DNA of 64,000 nucleotides, from the NCBI GenBank assembly GCA_036435485.1, contig CM071595.1, forward strand, positions 9,414,001-9,478,000, read 5' to 3'. The notes under the pieces are model-generated. The model ran no database searches. It saw only the letters and a program-made list of their open reading frames with translations, and was not told where the DNA came from. A program made the translations under genes and the position numbers. Shown here in pieces: positions 1 to 11,478 of the stretch. Every line of letters begins with the position of its first letter. Positions within the stretch are counted from its first letter, which is position 1. The DNA comes from Saposhnikovia divaricata. Its lineage: Eukaryota > Streptophyta > Magnoliopsida > Apiales > Apiaceae.

Positions 1-384
1 TAATGGGTTTTACTTATTAATAAAGGTTATAGATATATATTTTATTTATTATTTATTTAAGATTATTTTAAGACAATCAATAAAACAAAACATGCATGGT
101 TATGGTTCTAATAGATACGTTTTTTTGTACAATTCATTAATATCTAAGTAAAAGAATTATAATTATAACATAATTCCAAACAACTTTTTTAGAAAATAAT
201 ATGGTTCTAATAATACGTTTTTTTCTCTCTTTTGTTTGTGCGTGGTTTTAATTGGAAAATAATTGTTAAACCATCACTAAATTAAAAATTATTTTATTAA
301 TTTTACGTGACCTTTAAAATTGTCCAAATCAAATTTTAAAAATTCAAGATAGAACATAAATATTAAATTGACGTGTAAACTTAT

Positions 385-395
385 ATATATGTATG

Positions 396-426
<31 letters not shown>

Positions 427-475
427 CAAATTTTTAACAACAATATATATATATATCAATTTTTTAACAACAATT
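385..475. repeat. AT dinucleotide microsatellite with a short tandem repeat
   Basis: A run of alternating TA of about 30 bases is followed by two copies of a unit made of a TA run and TTTTTAACAACAA. It lies in AT-rich DNA; nothing in 1-384 looks like a gene. Confidence 0.8.
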
Positions 476-520
476 TGATGTATAAATTAATATCAGATAA
501 CATAATTATAGATATTAAAA

Positions 521-553
521 AAGGAGTCGTGCATTGCACGGGTTATAATCTAG
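521..553 (+). mobile_element. Helitron 3' end
   Basis: The sequence shows a short GC-containing hairpin (CGTGCATTGCACG, 528-540), then about ten AT-rich bases, then CTAG followed by T. This is the usual 3' terminus of plant Helitrons, and the same arrangement recurs at 17.94, 39.58, 57.68 and 57.95 kb. Its 5' end was not found and may lie before the window. Confidence 0.6.
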
Positions 554-556
554 TAA

Positions 557-1070
557 TCTATAATAAGCAAATTAGGGAATAATTGTTAGTTTGGTTGTTT
601 GGTTCAACCAACCATTAAAAGAATTGTGACCGTTAAATAATTAGTAAATAGATGATAGCCGTAAGATCTAATAATAAAAACTATTTTATATTTAAATCCC
701 TCGAGGGGATAATTGTTAGTTTGGTTGTCTGGTTCAACCAACCGTAAAAGAATTGTGATCGTTAGATAATTAGTAAATAGATGATAACCATTAGATCTAA
801 TAATAAGGAATATTCTATATTTAAATCCCTCATCTAAATATCAAACTTTCGAATCCCGTCAACAACAAATTTACATTAAGATTTTCTATTATTAGTTTTA
901 AACAATACATGTCATTTATTAAATAAATATTATTATTACTAATAATTTTATTAATTAATATTAAAAGGTTAAATTATATCTATAATAAATTATTATACTT
1001 TATTTTGTTTAATTATATAATTTTAAAAATATTTAAAAGTAACTCGTACTTTGCATGAGCTATAAGCTAG
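557..1070 (+). mobile_element. Non-autonomous Helitron with an internal duplication
   Basis: It begins with TCTATAATAAG right after an A and ends with a hairpin-like GTACTTTGCATGAGC region and CTAG followed by T. It starts three bases after the end of the preceding Helitron. Inside, a unit of about 130 bp is tandemly duplicated (about 576-705 and 706-835), recognised by AATTGTTAGTTTGGTTGT at 581 and 711. There is no coding capacity. A diverged relative lies inverted at 18.8-19.2 kb. Confidence 0.65.
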
Positions 1071-1385
1071 TTTGTTTATATTAAAAAGGAAAATAAGTGA
1101 AGAAGGTTGAAGTTTTTATATGTTTTATCCGCAAAACTTTAGCTTTAAATATGAGATACAAAGTTTATAATTTTTGATAATTATTTATAGAATTTTCTTC
1201 AAACTTGCATGTACACGTCTGAAATTAGTTTTATTTTTATATTTTTTAAACATTAAGCAAACTTTATTACACATTACATTTTTATTTTTTTTCTTTCACA
1301 TATATTTACTTTCGGTTTTGAAAAAAAAACTCGACGAGCAAGGATAAAAATATGCTACATATGATGTAAATTAAAATTACACTAT
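1071..1385. other. AT-rich spacer
   Basis: AT-rich DNA with poly-A and poly-T runs. I see no gene, RNA or recognisable element. Confidence 0.6.
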
Positions 1386-1945
1386 TTATGTAGAGTAGCA
1401 CTTCAAAAGAACCATCTTATGTAGAGAATCGTAGAAAAACATTTTTGATTCGAACCAATTTTTTTTTTAAAAAAATGGCTCGCTGCCACGTCATCACTGA
1501 CACGTCAACAATGATGACGTGTACTATCACGTGTACTGCCAGGTCAGCAGTGATTGCTGACGTGGCAGTACCACGTCATCACTGATGACGTTACTGCTGA
1601 CGTACGTGATAGTGACGAGTGGCAGCATAAGTGGCAGTGCCACATCCTCATTGTTGACGTCGCTACTGACGTGGTAGTGATACGTGGTAGTGACGTCAGC
1701 ACTGTCCGTGTGCAATTTTATTTTAATTTTTTTTATAAAAAATAAAAAAATTATTTTTTTAAAATAAATAATTAAACGTTTGGTTCTATCACGGAATCAG
1801 AAAATTGGCTTTTTTTTTATTATAGAACCAAAAAAAAAATATTGGTCTTTTTTTTATAGAACCAAAAAATTAGAACTTTAATTCTACTACACAATCCAAA
1901 ATTAGTGGTGCTCTATATAAGATGGTAGAACAATGGTCATTTATG
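1386..1945. mobile_element. Putative foldback or Mutator-like non-autonomous element
   Basis: The left side reads GAACCATCTTATGTAGAG. The right side contains its inverse (CTCTATATAAGATGGTAGAAC). Inside these are A/T homopolymer blocks on both sides (GGTTCTA against TAGAACC) around a GC-richer core at 1480-1715. The inverted ends are imperfect and no target-site duplication could be fixed, so superfamily and exact edges are uncertain. Confidence 0.45.
1488..1696. repeat. Dense array of ACGT motifs
   Basis: Thirteen ACGT tetramers can be counted in about 209 bp (at 1488, 1502, 1517, 1529, 1560, 1573, 1588, 1600, 1604, 1657, 1669, 1682 and 1693). Many extend to TGACGT/ACGTCA, and one is a perfect CACGTG at 1528. 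These cores match plant bZIP recognition sites (as-1/TGA and G-box classes). The words CACTG, CAGTA and TGGCAGT recur between them on both strands, so the block is a web of short inverted repeats. The open frames here are low-complexity artefacts. Confidence 0.7.
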
Positions 1946-2142
1946 TATGTTTAATTTTAATATGAACCATTGTATCATTTTTCATCGAAAGACTTTTATT
2001 TAATGATTAATTTTTGAAAAAATAGTGGTTCTCTATATAAGATGGTAGAACAATGGTCATTTATGTATGTTTAATTTTAATATGAACCATTGTATCATTT
2101 TTCATCGAAAGACTTTTATTTAATGATTAATTTTTGAATTAA
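1903..2142. repeat. 120-bp perfect-period tandem duplication
   Basis: Bases 1921-2017 and 2041-2137 are identical as read, exactly 120 bp apart. The first unit overlaps the end of the putative foldback element, so the duplication involves its right edge. Confidence 0.9.
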
Positions 2143-3297
2143 TTAGATTATGTTCAAAATTGTCGTTAAAAATTGTTATGTTATAAAAACATTTTTTTTT
2201 CATAACTGAAGTTATGAAAATCAGATAATTAGTTGACATATTTTTTATGTTTATATTACATGATATAATAAAACAAAAATATTTGGTGAGATTTGATGTT
2301 GAATTAGTTGCTTCCAATAAAAAATTGAAAAACAATTTCTTTTTCAAAACCAATGGGAACTTCTCTAAACTGCAAAAACACTTTCACAAAAGGTATTTTT
2401 AAAATTTATCAAATCATTTTTTATTTAATTTTTCAAAAACACTGTTATTGCTATTTGCAACACTTACCTACGTAAGTAACCACTTTGATGTCATGAAGTA
2501 TTACCTCATAAATATTAATACCCTCAGCATTCCACAATTTGACCCCAAATTCAATTATGTATATGTAATTTAATAAATTGTATTTTACATCCCTCAACTT
2601 TAAACTATAAATAGAATTACAACCTCTTATACATTTTCTGTCGAAAAACAATAATGCTTTTAACAAATATATTAAGAAATGCAATATATGATTATTCAAT
2701 GATTATACATATAACATTTAAGATGGTATAAATATATTTTTATAATTTTATACGTATCATATATAAGTATATAATAATAGTCATAACTTTATTCAACTAA
2801 AATCCGTGAGTTCAATTTCTTATAAGAATTTTATTATTGATTAATGATCAAAAAATATAATTAAATTATAATATAAAAATTTTAAAAGTGTAAATTAGTG
2901 ACTTATTTAAAATCTAAATTTATATAATCATTGCAACAATTTTATATCGCATTTGTCAATATATTTGTTAAAACCAATATTATTTTTGATAAAAAAATAT
3001 ATAAAAAATTGTGATTTTAATCTGTGATTTAGAATTGGGATGTAAAGTGCAATTTATAAAATTACGTAATTTGGAGTAGAGTTTGAGAAAATAAAAAACA
3101 AAAATAAGTCACCAAGACAAACACTGAAGTTTTACTTCAAAGGAATTTACCATTGTGAGTTCAAACTTCAAATACAATGGCTACCTTTTGAAGCTTCTAG
3201 AAGCCTGCAATCTATGATCCCACAATACAAATCATTCCTAATCCTTTCTATCACCTCATGGGTTGTTGCTTGGATAATGATAGATAAAAGATGGTCT
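2143..3297. other. AT-rich intergenic region
   Basis: No gene or typed element is recognised. The last part is the presumed 3' flank of the pirin-like gene transcribed from the opposite strand. Confidence 0.5.
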
Positions 3298-3303
3298 TTT
3301 ATT
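3298..3303 (-). terminator. Poly(A) signal of the pirin-like gene
   Basis: On the minus strand an AATAAA hexamer lies about 50 bases after the stop codon of the pirin-like gene. Confidence 0.45.
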
Positions 3304-3352
3304 TAGCTTAAAAAAAAATAGAGATGTGTTTAGTTACTTTTGGGTTCCTACA

Positions 3353-5130
3353 CTACTGAGACTTCCAATGCTTGGCCATTTCAAATCCATTCTTACATTG
3401 CTGATAGTCTTCTATAGTCTGGTCAATTTCTACCTCTGTATTCATCACAAAAGGTCCGTATCGAGCCACTGGCTCATTCAGTGGCTCACCCCCAATGAGT
3501 GCGAACCTAAGGGCCTTCGAGGACTTGTTCCATACGCTCAAACCATCACCAGGACTTAACACCGAAACATGGTGAGCAGAGACAGGGGATGAGTTCAAAG
3601 ACCCGAAAACACCTTCTCCTTCAAGAACGTACACGAATGCGTTCCAACATTCGGGGATGCTTTGGTTCACTTCAGCTTTGGACTGTAGAGTGAAATCAAG
3701 AAACATTGTTGGAGTTCGGGTGTACACTGGTGACTCAACTCCCATTGATTCCCCTGCTATGATTTTCACTTCAACACCATCCATTTCAGCCCTTTTAATG
3801 TCGTTACTAAGCAGTTCTTGATAATTAGGTTCAACCCTACATTTCGAATAACCAAATTAAGTTAGGTGGTGTTTGGAAACTTGAATTTCATTTCAAATCC
3901 ATGATTTCAAATTCAGAATTTGAAATCCATAATTTCAAATCCAAATTTTTCGTTTGGTAAAAATTTTTCCGGAAAAAAATTCCGTAGAAAATTTTTTCAG
4001 AAAAAAATTTCTCGAGCAAATTTTCCCGGGAAAAAACAAGTCTCCATAATTCGATTATGACAAATTCTTACATTTTGTCCTTGGATGAAAGATTGATCCA
4101 TAGTTGCAGACCGGTTTGTAGTCCTTCTCCTGCAGGCATTTCGGAATGAATAATCCCTCTTCCCGCTGTCATCCACTGCAATCCATATATAAATTTAGTA
4201 CTCCACATTTTGGTCTTACTTTGCATGTTTTTCATTCGGTAAGAGTTCAGTTGTCAAAATTCTGTAAAGTGCGAAATTCAGAATATTATTGTTTGGTACC
4301 TGGACATCCCCTGCTCGAATTGTGCCCTTATGCCCTGCGAAATCTTGATGAGTGAAAGCTCCCTAATACAAGAAGAAAGTTTTGTAAGTCATCAACATCG
4401 TAAAATTATAAAGGGCGTTCTAAAATATTCGATAACTGTGTGGTAATGTACCTGCAGCATATATGTTACAGTCTCGAATCCTGCAAAAAGTAAACAAGAA
4501 CTTTACAACACTAGAAACTGAAGACAACAACATGTTCAAAGAAGAAAAAACCGTGTTAATCAATTGTAAGCAGCTGAGAATTTCGAAGATATACAAACCT
4601 CGGTGAGGATGATCAGGAAATCCAGCAGGAGGTGATACTGCAGAATTGCGATTTCTGGGTCAGGGGAGAGAGTATAACTAAAAATAATACTAGCAAGTAC
4701 TAGTTACTGAAGAAAAAGAGCTTGTATATATGTTGTACCATAAAATTCATCCAGAATGAGAAAAGGATCCAAATACTTCAACTCAGGCCTGTTAAACATA
4801 TAAAACCAAAGGAGAAAAAAAGTCAACAAATAGCACAGGAGCCCAAAATGACAAGAAAATCATGTATATATAATATGTCGGGTTGATAAAATATAACAAA
4901 AGATTTAATAAATATCGATACATCTAACTAAGAAAAATCAAGATTGTAAAAATCGAAAATCGGTTATAGCACTCGCCCGAATTTCCGAGTACTCGTTTAT
5001 AAAAATAATACCTTCCAATGCTTCTCCTAACAACAGCACCATCACCTTCACTTTGAGGTCCGGCTAAAATCTTCTTGACCACAATTCTTGGATTTTGAAA
5101 AACCGAGGATTCATCTGATGCAGAAGACAT
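3353..5130 (-). CDS. Pirin-like cupin protein, 295 aa, seven exons
   Basis: Exons on the minus strand: 5130-5012, 4788-4739, 4637-4599, 4480-4452, 4362-4300, 4175-4072 and 3836-3353. All junctions are GT-AG and the sum is 888 nt, an open frame of 295 codons plus stop, the usual length for plant pirins. The N-terminal cupin carries the metal site of the family: HPHRG with His66 and His68, and IIHSEMP with His110 and Glu112. The frame continues to a normal C-terminal pirin domain, ending TAG. Pirins are iron-binding bicupins found in nucleus and cytosol; plant members have been tied to light, ABA and stress signalling. Those roles are family knowledge, not visible here. The seventh exon holds more than half of the protein. 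The gene appears intact. Confidence 0.93.
3837..4071 (-). other. Intron 6 of the pirin-like gene with self-complementary AT-rich words
   Basis: The intron repeats AATTTCAAATCC-type words in both orientations and AAAATTTTT(C/T)C-type words. It may be the remains of a small foldback element, but no ends can be set. Confidence 0.35.
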
Positions 5131-5185
5131 TTTAAGGTTTGTATATGTATGTATATGTGAATGAGTATCTATTGATCTTCCTTGA

Positions 5186-5193
5186 TATTTATA
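5186..5193 (-). promoter_or_regulatory. TATA box of the pirin-like gene
   Basis: TATAAATA is read on the minus strand about 56 bases upstream of the start codon, a plausible core-promoter position with a short leader. Confidence 0.55.
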
Positions 5194-5205
5194 CATGTTG
5201 CACAA

Positions 5206-6540
5206 GGGTGGTTGAGTGTTTTATATGGTAAGCCAGCTAATGGAACGGCGGGAATAAAATTTGGTGGGTCTCACAGTCGTACTTGGACCAATTATTTGTG
5301 ACGTTAGATTAAGGTAACCATGATGAAGGCCCGTTTTATACTTTTACATTGCATGTCCATGTTTGGTTATTATCAAAACTCTTATTTTGTTATTAATTTT
5401 TTTTAATAATAATTGTGTATGTTTTTAATTTAGAATGATAATTATTTGGAATACGTTGTTTATGAAACAAAACCGTTATTAAATTAGAACGATAATTATT
5501 TGAAATACGTTAAGAAGATATGAACTTATCATCGTATTTGGATATTTTTTTTAACTGAATAACAAAATTGCAGGTTTATACGTTGAAACGATAATTATCT
5601 AAAAACGTTCCGAATATGATGATTGTTTACTTAATTCATTTATATTTATATAGTAGAATACTGAATAATTTTATAAAATATATCAAAAGAATTTCGAGGA
5701 AAAAGTTCTAATAAACTCTTATGAAATATTTGAAATGTTGATAAATCTTTTTTCCGTAAATGTGTTATTACTTTATTTTTACATGTATGATTTTAAGATA
5801 GAACTTATCTAATTAAGGATTATATTACGTCGGCAAGAGCAGGTGTTTACCAAACGATTACTACTAATACATTCTAGTTACTTTCTAATTTGAAATAGCT
5901 GCTGTTAAGGTAATACTTATAATTATTATTTTAAATAATGTTATTATTAAATTATTCAATTCGAAAGTTGTAGCTGAAAGGTGCTAAATCTTTCTTAAAA
6001 TATTTAGAAAAGTCAACATAGAGTATGTACATAAGTGGGTGGACCATAGTCATATTTGAGATCTTTAGAAAGGTGTCATGCTAACGGTAGGATGATGGTC
6101 TGTTAATAATAAGATAAACTTGAAACCACGTTGGTGTAGGACGAGTCAAATTATTTTTGAGTTATTTAAATTCGTCTTGTATATTTAAATTTGTAAAATA
6201 TTTAAATTCGGTTCGATGATAATTATTAAATTGAATTCGAGCTCCAACTAATCGAATAATTTAGTGAGCTGAACTCGAATTTTAAATTACTTGATTCATT
6301 GACGAATCTTTACTACTTTTTAGTTTGATATATCATAAATATAAATATTTAATATTTATATATTTAATCGAATCGAATATAAACCAAAATGTTCATATTC
6401 CAAATCAATTCGAATTTTTGAATCGAATTCAAATATATCAAATTGTTTATGAACTAAATTTTAAGTTTAAAAAGTGAAAATTTAACTGAATTCGAGCCGA
6501 TAATATTCGACTCAATTCAACTTAGATTATCTCTAATTCA
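5206..6540. other. AT-rich intergenic region with weak direct repeats
   Basis: The word GATAATTATTTG(G/A)AATACGTT occurs twice near 5440-5510 with a weaker third copy near 5590, suggesting a decayed repeat. No gene is seen. Confidence 0.45.
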
Positions 6541-6857
6541 TACTTTCTTTGTCCCTTTTATTTCTTTACATTTTATTTTTTGGGATGTGCCGCCAATTCT
6601 TTACATTACTAAAAATATTAATTTTTAACAATAAAATACATTATTACATCCACTACTTCTGTACTTCACTCTACTTTTTCAACACTTTACACTATTACAT
6701 ACATTACTTCCCTTATTTTAACAATATACACCTAATACTTCACTTATTTTAACAATAAAATAAACTATTACATCAACTATTTCATTTATTTTTTTTTATT
6801 TTCCGTGGTCTTTGTGCTAAAACCCCATGTAAAGTTCCTGAAGGGATAGAAAGAGTA
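6541..6857. mobile_element. Stowaway-type MITE, copy 1
   Basis: Flanked by TA. The left end reads TACTTTCTTTGTCCCTTTTA and the right end GGGATAGAAAGAGTA, an inverted pair of the CTCCCTCCGTCCC class typical of Stowaway (Tc1/mariner) MITEs. The inside is AT-rich with repeated CACTACTTC words. It is about 317 bp and closely related to the element at 6894-7580. Confidence 0.75.
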
Positions 6858-6893
6858 CATACTACCAAATTCGAGAAAGTTGTTACTGTGTTA

Positions 6894-7580
6894 TACTCCT
6901 TTCGTCCTTTCCATTTCTTTACACTTTCCTTTTTGGGACGTCCCATCCAATTCTTTACATTACTAAAAATAGTACTCCCTTTATCCCATAAAACTCTTCC
7001 CACTTTCCTTTTCGGGATATTCAAAATACTTTTCCTCTTTAATATAGGTGAACAAGCAAAACACCGTAAGGCAAAGAATTGGACGAATACCGCCTCACCG
7101 ACCAGGTGGAGTGGCACAAGATCTGCCTCTTCTATTTTAGGCCATAAAATAACTATATTCAATACCCACTTCTCCTCCCACTACTCCTTAAAATAATATT
7201 AAGTACCCACTATTCCACCTACTAATCCTTAAAAACAATATTCAATACCCACTATTCCACCCACTACTCTTTAAAAAACCTTTTTTCTTAAAACCCTTGT
7301 TTTTCCCCAAATGAGCAAAGTTTTTAGGCACGGAGGGAGTAACTTTTAACAATAAAATACATTATTACATCCACTACTTCACTCTACTTTTTGAAACACT
7401 TTACACTATTACACCCACTACTTCACTTATTTTAAAAATAAAATCACTATTACACCTACTACTTCATTTATTTAAACAATATTACACCCATCATCCTTAA
7501 TTAATTTATTCATTCTATCTCGTTGTCTTGGTCTCCGTGCAAAGTCAAAATGATAAGAATCCCACTGGACAGAGGGAGTA
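6894..7580. mobile_element. Stowaway-type MITE, copy 2, interrupted by another MITE
   Basis: The left end is TACTCCTTTCGTCC and the right end GGACAGAGGGAGTA. Its body matches copy 1 (for example the CTTTACATTACTAAAAATA and AACAATAAAATACATTATTA stretches), but it is split at 6973-7341 by a second MITE that duplicated a TA. Without the insert it would be about 318 bp, the same as copy 1. Confidence 0.8.
6973..7341. mobile_element. Stowaway-type MITE nested inside MITE copy 2
   Basis: It begins TACTCCCTTTATCCCATAAA, ends GGCACGGAGGGAGTA, and is bounded by TA at the exact point where copy 1 runs without a break. The interior has repeated CCCACTATTCCACC words plus a GC-richer stretch near 7045-7145 that looks foreign to the AT-rich body. 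The 126-aa and 102-aa frames here are not genes. Confidence 0.8.
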
Positions 7581-7584
7581 TAAT

Positions 7585-7852
7585 TATTGCTCTCTCCGTC
7601 CCTAAAATCTGTTCCTATTTGAGTTGGACACGTTTACTAACGCACATTTTTTGTCTTTAATATCTTAAATTTCGTTTTAATATTAAATATAAAAACTTCA
7701 ATGTATTAAAATATTCACAAATACGAATCAAACAAAATTATTCTTGATTATATTTTGTCTTATAAATATGCATAAATTAGTAATAAACCGTTTATAATGT
7801 ATAATATAAAAAATCAAAACAGGAAAAGAATTTTGGGACAGAGGAAGTAGTA
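7585..7852. mobile_element. Stowaway-type MITE of a second subfamily
   Basis: The left end TTGCTCTCTCCGTCCCTAAA pairs with the inverted right end (TTTTGGGACAGAGGAAGTAG), flanked by TA. It is about 268 bp with no coding capacity. It lies five bases past MITE copy 2. Confidence 0.75.
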
Positions 7853-7954
7853 ATTTGTAGAGGGTTTAAGTGTGAACTCAAGTTCTAGATCATGGAGTTA
7901 AAAAATTAAATTCTAAATATAAGTAATTAATTTATTTTGTATGAAATTTTGGGC

Positions 7955-7959
7955 GGAAG
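7955..7959 (+). repeat. Target-site duplication GGAAG, left
   Basis: The pentamer GGAAG precedes the 5' LTR and is repeated right after the 3' LTR at 17465-17469, the 5-bp duplication expected from a retroviral-type integrase. Confidence 0.85.
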
Positions 7960-10900
7960 TGTAATATCCGTAAATTTTTCGAATAAATTTTTCGAATCTA
8001 CTCGATATTTTTTTTAAAAATATTTTAGAAAAGATGCACCATTATATTTTTAGTACGTATTATAAATATTTTTTTATATATTCGTACTATATTTAATTAT
8101 TATTGTTTATTAAAAATTTGAGAAAAATAGTATTTTCTTTTTGAGTCGTATTTATTTTAAGAAATGAAATTAGAATTTCGTTTTAATTAATTAGACGGAG
8201 AAAAACGATAGCTTTTCACCTAAAATTTCATTAATATAGACATAATCATTATTTTTATTTTAAAATTATTTCAACAATTATTTTGTCTCCCATTTTTTTT
8301 TATTTAATTGTCCACTTGAAAATCATAATTATGGAGCACTAAAAATTTTATAATAACTTGTCCTCCATTTTAGTTACTTTTTATTTTAATAAAACAAAAT
8401 AATAAAAATCAGTTTTGTTATTTAACCCAATCAGATTACCCGTTATTTGAAACAAAGAGGAGTCATATACATACAGACAAAAACAGATTTCTTTCCCCAA
8501 ACTGCAGGTATTAATTTGTTTAATTTTGTTTAATTTCGAATTCAATGTGTGCTGGTTAGTCGATTTGACAGTCCGTTCATGTGTTGAATTGGGGTTGCTG
8601 TTGTTGATTGAGAGTCGAGACAGGGGAGAAAACAGAGAGATTGGGGAGAGGGGCGAGAGAGACAGAGGAGAGATCAGAGAGATTTTTGAGGGAGAGAAGA
8701 GAGGATGAGGGAGGTTGAGAGTATTATTGTTGTGGTGGTGGCTGTCAATCGGAGAGTGAGAGAGATTTGCGGAGAGATAAAGCAGAGAAAGAGAGGTTCA
8801 GGGAGGTGGGTTTGTCGGAGAAGAGAGATTGTTAGAGGCGAGAGAGGGAGTCGAGAGAGATGGGGGTTGAAAGAGAGGGAGAAACGGAGGGGGGCGAGAG
8901 AAGAGAGGGTGGAGGGATTGAGCGAAGAGAGGGAGAGGCGGAGAGAGAGATTTCCGAGGGGGATCGAGGGAGAGAGGTTGTTTGAGTGAGAGAGAGTGAG
9001 TTCGAGAGAAATTAACGCAGGGAGAGATGAGAGGTTGGGAGATGGAGATGGAGAGTGCAGAGAGATTGAAGGAGAACGAGAGAGAGAGAGAGATAGAGAG
9101 ATAGAGAGAGAGAACTGGAGAGAGATTCGGGTTGGAAGGAGTCGCCGGGGAGGAGAGTTGCACGGTGGTGTTTGTCAAGTGGGGCCCACGGTGGGGAGGT
9201 GGGGTCCACAACAAATTTTGTAATATTAAAATACTAATAATAACAATAATATTTCTGTTTTTTTATGTTTTAATTGGTTTTTAATAGAAGGTTGTATATT
9301 TTAAAATTAGTTGTAATAATTGATTTAAATTGGTGAATTAATTAAAATGTTAGTAAAAATTTAGAATAGAATATAATGAGATTTATATTAATTAAATTGG
9401 TGATTATTTTATTATTTTAATAAAATTATTTTGTTACATAAATTAGTGACTTATGAATTTGAGTATAAAAGAGGGTTTAATTTATAAATTGGAATATATT
9501 TGTAGTTGGATTTTGATTTAAAAATATTATGTGAGTATTTTCCATAATTTAGAGATTTATTGTTTTATTATTTAAAAGAGGATTAATTTAGAATAAGTAG
9601 GATTAAAGAGGGGTATAATTTCAAGATTTTATATTTAATATTTCTGACTTAGGTTATTAATCAGATAAGACCAGATTTATTTAGAAATTTAAAAATGGAT
9701 TAATACTATTATTTTTTTTATTACGAGATTTAAAGGAAAAATTAGTTAGTGGGATTATTATTAATAATTATGGATTTAAATTGAATAAAAATAGATTCTT
9801 GAATACTTTTTGTTTTGAGATTTATATTAATTAAATTAGGGATTTTCTGAGAATTTAGAAGAGATAATTAGAAGCACAATTTGGTTAATTATTTGTTAGT
9901 AATCGTTTAGTGATAATTAGTAATTTTCTTTTCATGATTTATAGACTTAATTATTCGTTAATAAAAGGAGAGAATTATTGAGAATAAGAAATATTAAATA
10001 CGGTATTATTTTAGAGGATGATATTTACTATTGGATTATTTTAATTAGTCAGATTGGGTTTTTAGATTAAAAACCGGGATTAGTACGAAATAGCTGAACC
10101 AGGTTTAAAAGGTGAAATGTCGGGCTAATAAAGTGAGTTTTATTTGATTATAGAGAATCAGAGACGTGGAGCCAGGTGAATTATCGTACCGCAGAGCACA
10201 GGCAAGTTTACTAATTCGTACTCCATTGTTCGGAGTATTTCTATTTTTAAAAATTCATAATTATGCTGATTAAGTTTTCGATTATCAAAATCAAGTATTC
10301 TTTCGAGTGATTTATACCAGATTTTTATTCATGCAATTTACATACATATTATTGTTGAGCTGTTATCCAGGCATATTATATCATGAGGTGTTCAAACTTA
10401 TTTCATGAGTTGTTCCATATTGTTGGTACGTTTATTGAGATACTTCGTTCGAGTTTATATTTAAGAGTGGGGATATATATAAAGTAAGTTATGTATACTG
10501 ATATGGGTCACCTCATTTCGATTCCATAATCAGAACAGTTTTTCATAATATTTTCCTCTACTCATTCGAGAGGGAAACTATATTATCGGTGTCTATTGTT
10601 CATTGCTTATTAAGGCAAAAGTGACCGGAGTAACGCACCGGCCCAACTGAGTAGTATTTAGGGTGTGATCGAAACTTCGGCACATCCTTCTATCGATAGA
10701 AAACGAGTAGTGATAATGGATTGATCATCCATTACTTGAGTAGGCGTTCTGAGCAGAAATCCAATTGACATCCTATCAGTTAATAGATGCCTTTGTGGTT
10801 CTGTTAACTAGGGTGTTGATGTGAGCAGTTGTTATATTATATTATTTCAAACAAATTGAGTAGTTCTGAGGAGTTATTAAATTTATTTTCGAATAGTATT

Positions 10901-11462
10901 TTGAGAAGTTATTGAGATATATTGGAGTCGCATTTCGAGATTTATAAGAATTTCTGAGTTGATCTCTTTTCAAAGGTAATTATAATTATTAACTCTTATA
11001 GAGTAGTAAAATCATATTTTGAGTGAGTTTTTGTGTATTATATGATATATGTATATACTTGCTGGGCATTCTTTGGCTCATTCTTGCTATTTAAATATTA
11101 TTGATCAGCGGCATCCAAAGACGACTCTAGCATGGCTGACCTTGGCAAAGGGAAGTGGAAGGGCTATTAAATTCAATCCAGTAGCCTTATAGTATCAAAG
11201 GAGGTTGCAAGATGGAACGGAATTATTAATGTTTTATTATTGTGTGTTTGGTGTGTTGTAATAATACTTCAGAGATTCTGGGAGATGAGTGTGTATTGTA
11301 ATAACTTCTATATTTTGAGTGCTTGTTCTAAGACTATAACCTGTGGAATAAAAGATGGAGTTGTCAAGGATATTGTTGTAGATTATATTATGAGTAGTTG
11401 ATCGATTTTCCGCAAAGAAGTGTGACGACCTGGATTCCTATAAGGGATTTGGGGGCGTTACA
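7960..11462 (+). repeat. 5' LTR of the Gag-only retrotransposon
   Basis: About 3503 bp, TG...CA. It contains an AT-rich first part, a purine-biased block (about 8590-9165) and an AT-rich 3' part that includes the motif GGCATTCTTTGGCTCATTCT near 11065. A similar motif recurs in the unrelated LTR fragment at about 35690. The many small open frames in it are GAGA artefacts. Confidence 0.92.
8590..9165 (+). repeat. Purine-biased GAGA block in the 5' LTR
   Basis: Over roughly 570 bp the plus strand is overwhelmingly G and A, with many GAGAGA runs. The same block is at about 14611-15165 in the 3' LTR. It yields spurious open frames on both strands. Confidence 0.85.
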
Positions 11463-11466
11463 GTAA

Positions 11467-11478
11467 TGGTATCAGAGC
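11467..11478 (+). other. Primer-binding site, initiator tRNA-Met
   Basis: TGGTATCAGAGC starts four bases after the 5' LTR and is complementary to the 3' end of plant initiator tRNA-Met, the common primer of plant LTR retrotransposons. Confidence 0.85.

Noticed and set aside
1527..1745. Two overlapping 62-63 aa frames
   Set aside because: They translate the ACGT array on both strands; the residues mirror each other and have no protein character.
6782..7196. 126-aa and 102-aa frames
   Set aside because: They run across MITE boundaries and the nested insertion.
8526..9223. Several open frames on both strands (60-138 aa)
   Set aside because: They lie in the GAGA block of the LTR, are Arg/Glu/Gly- or Ser/Leu/Pro-rich only through composition, and recur in the second LTR.
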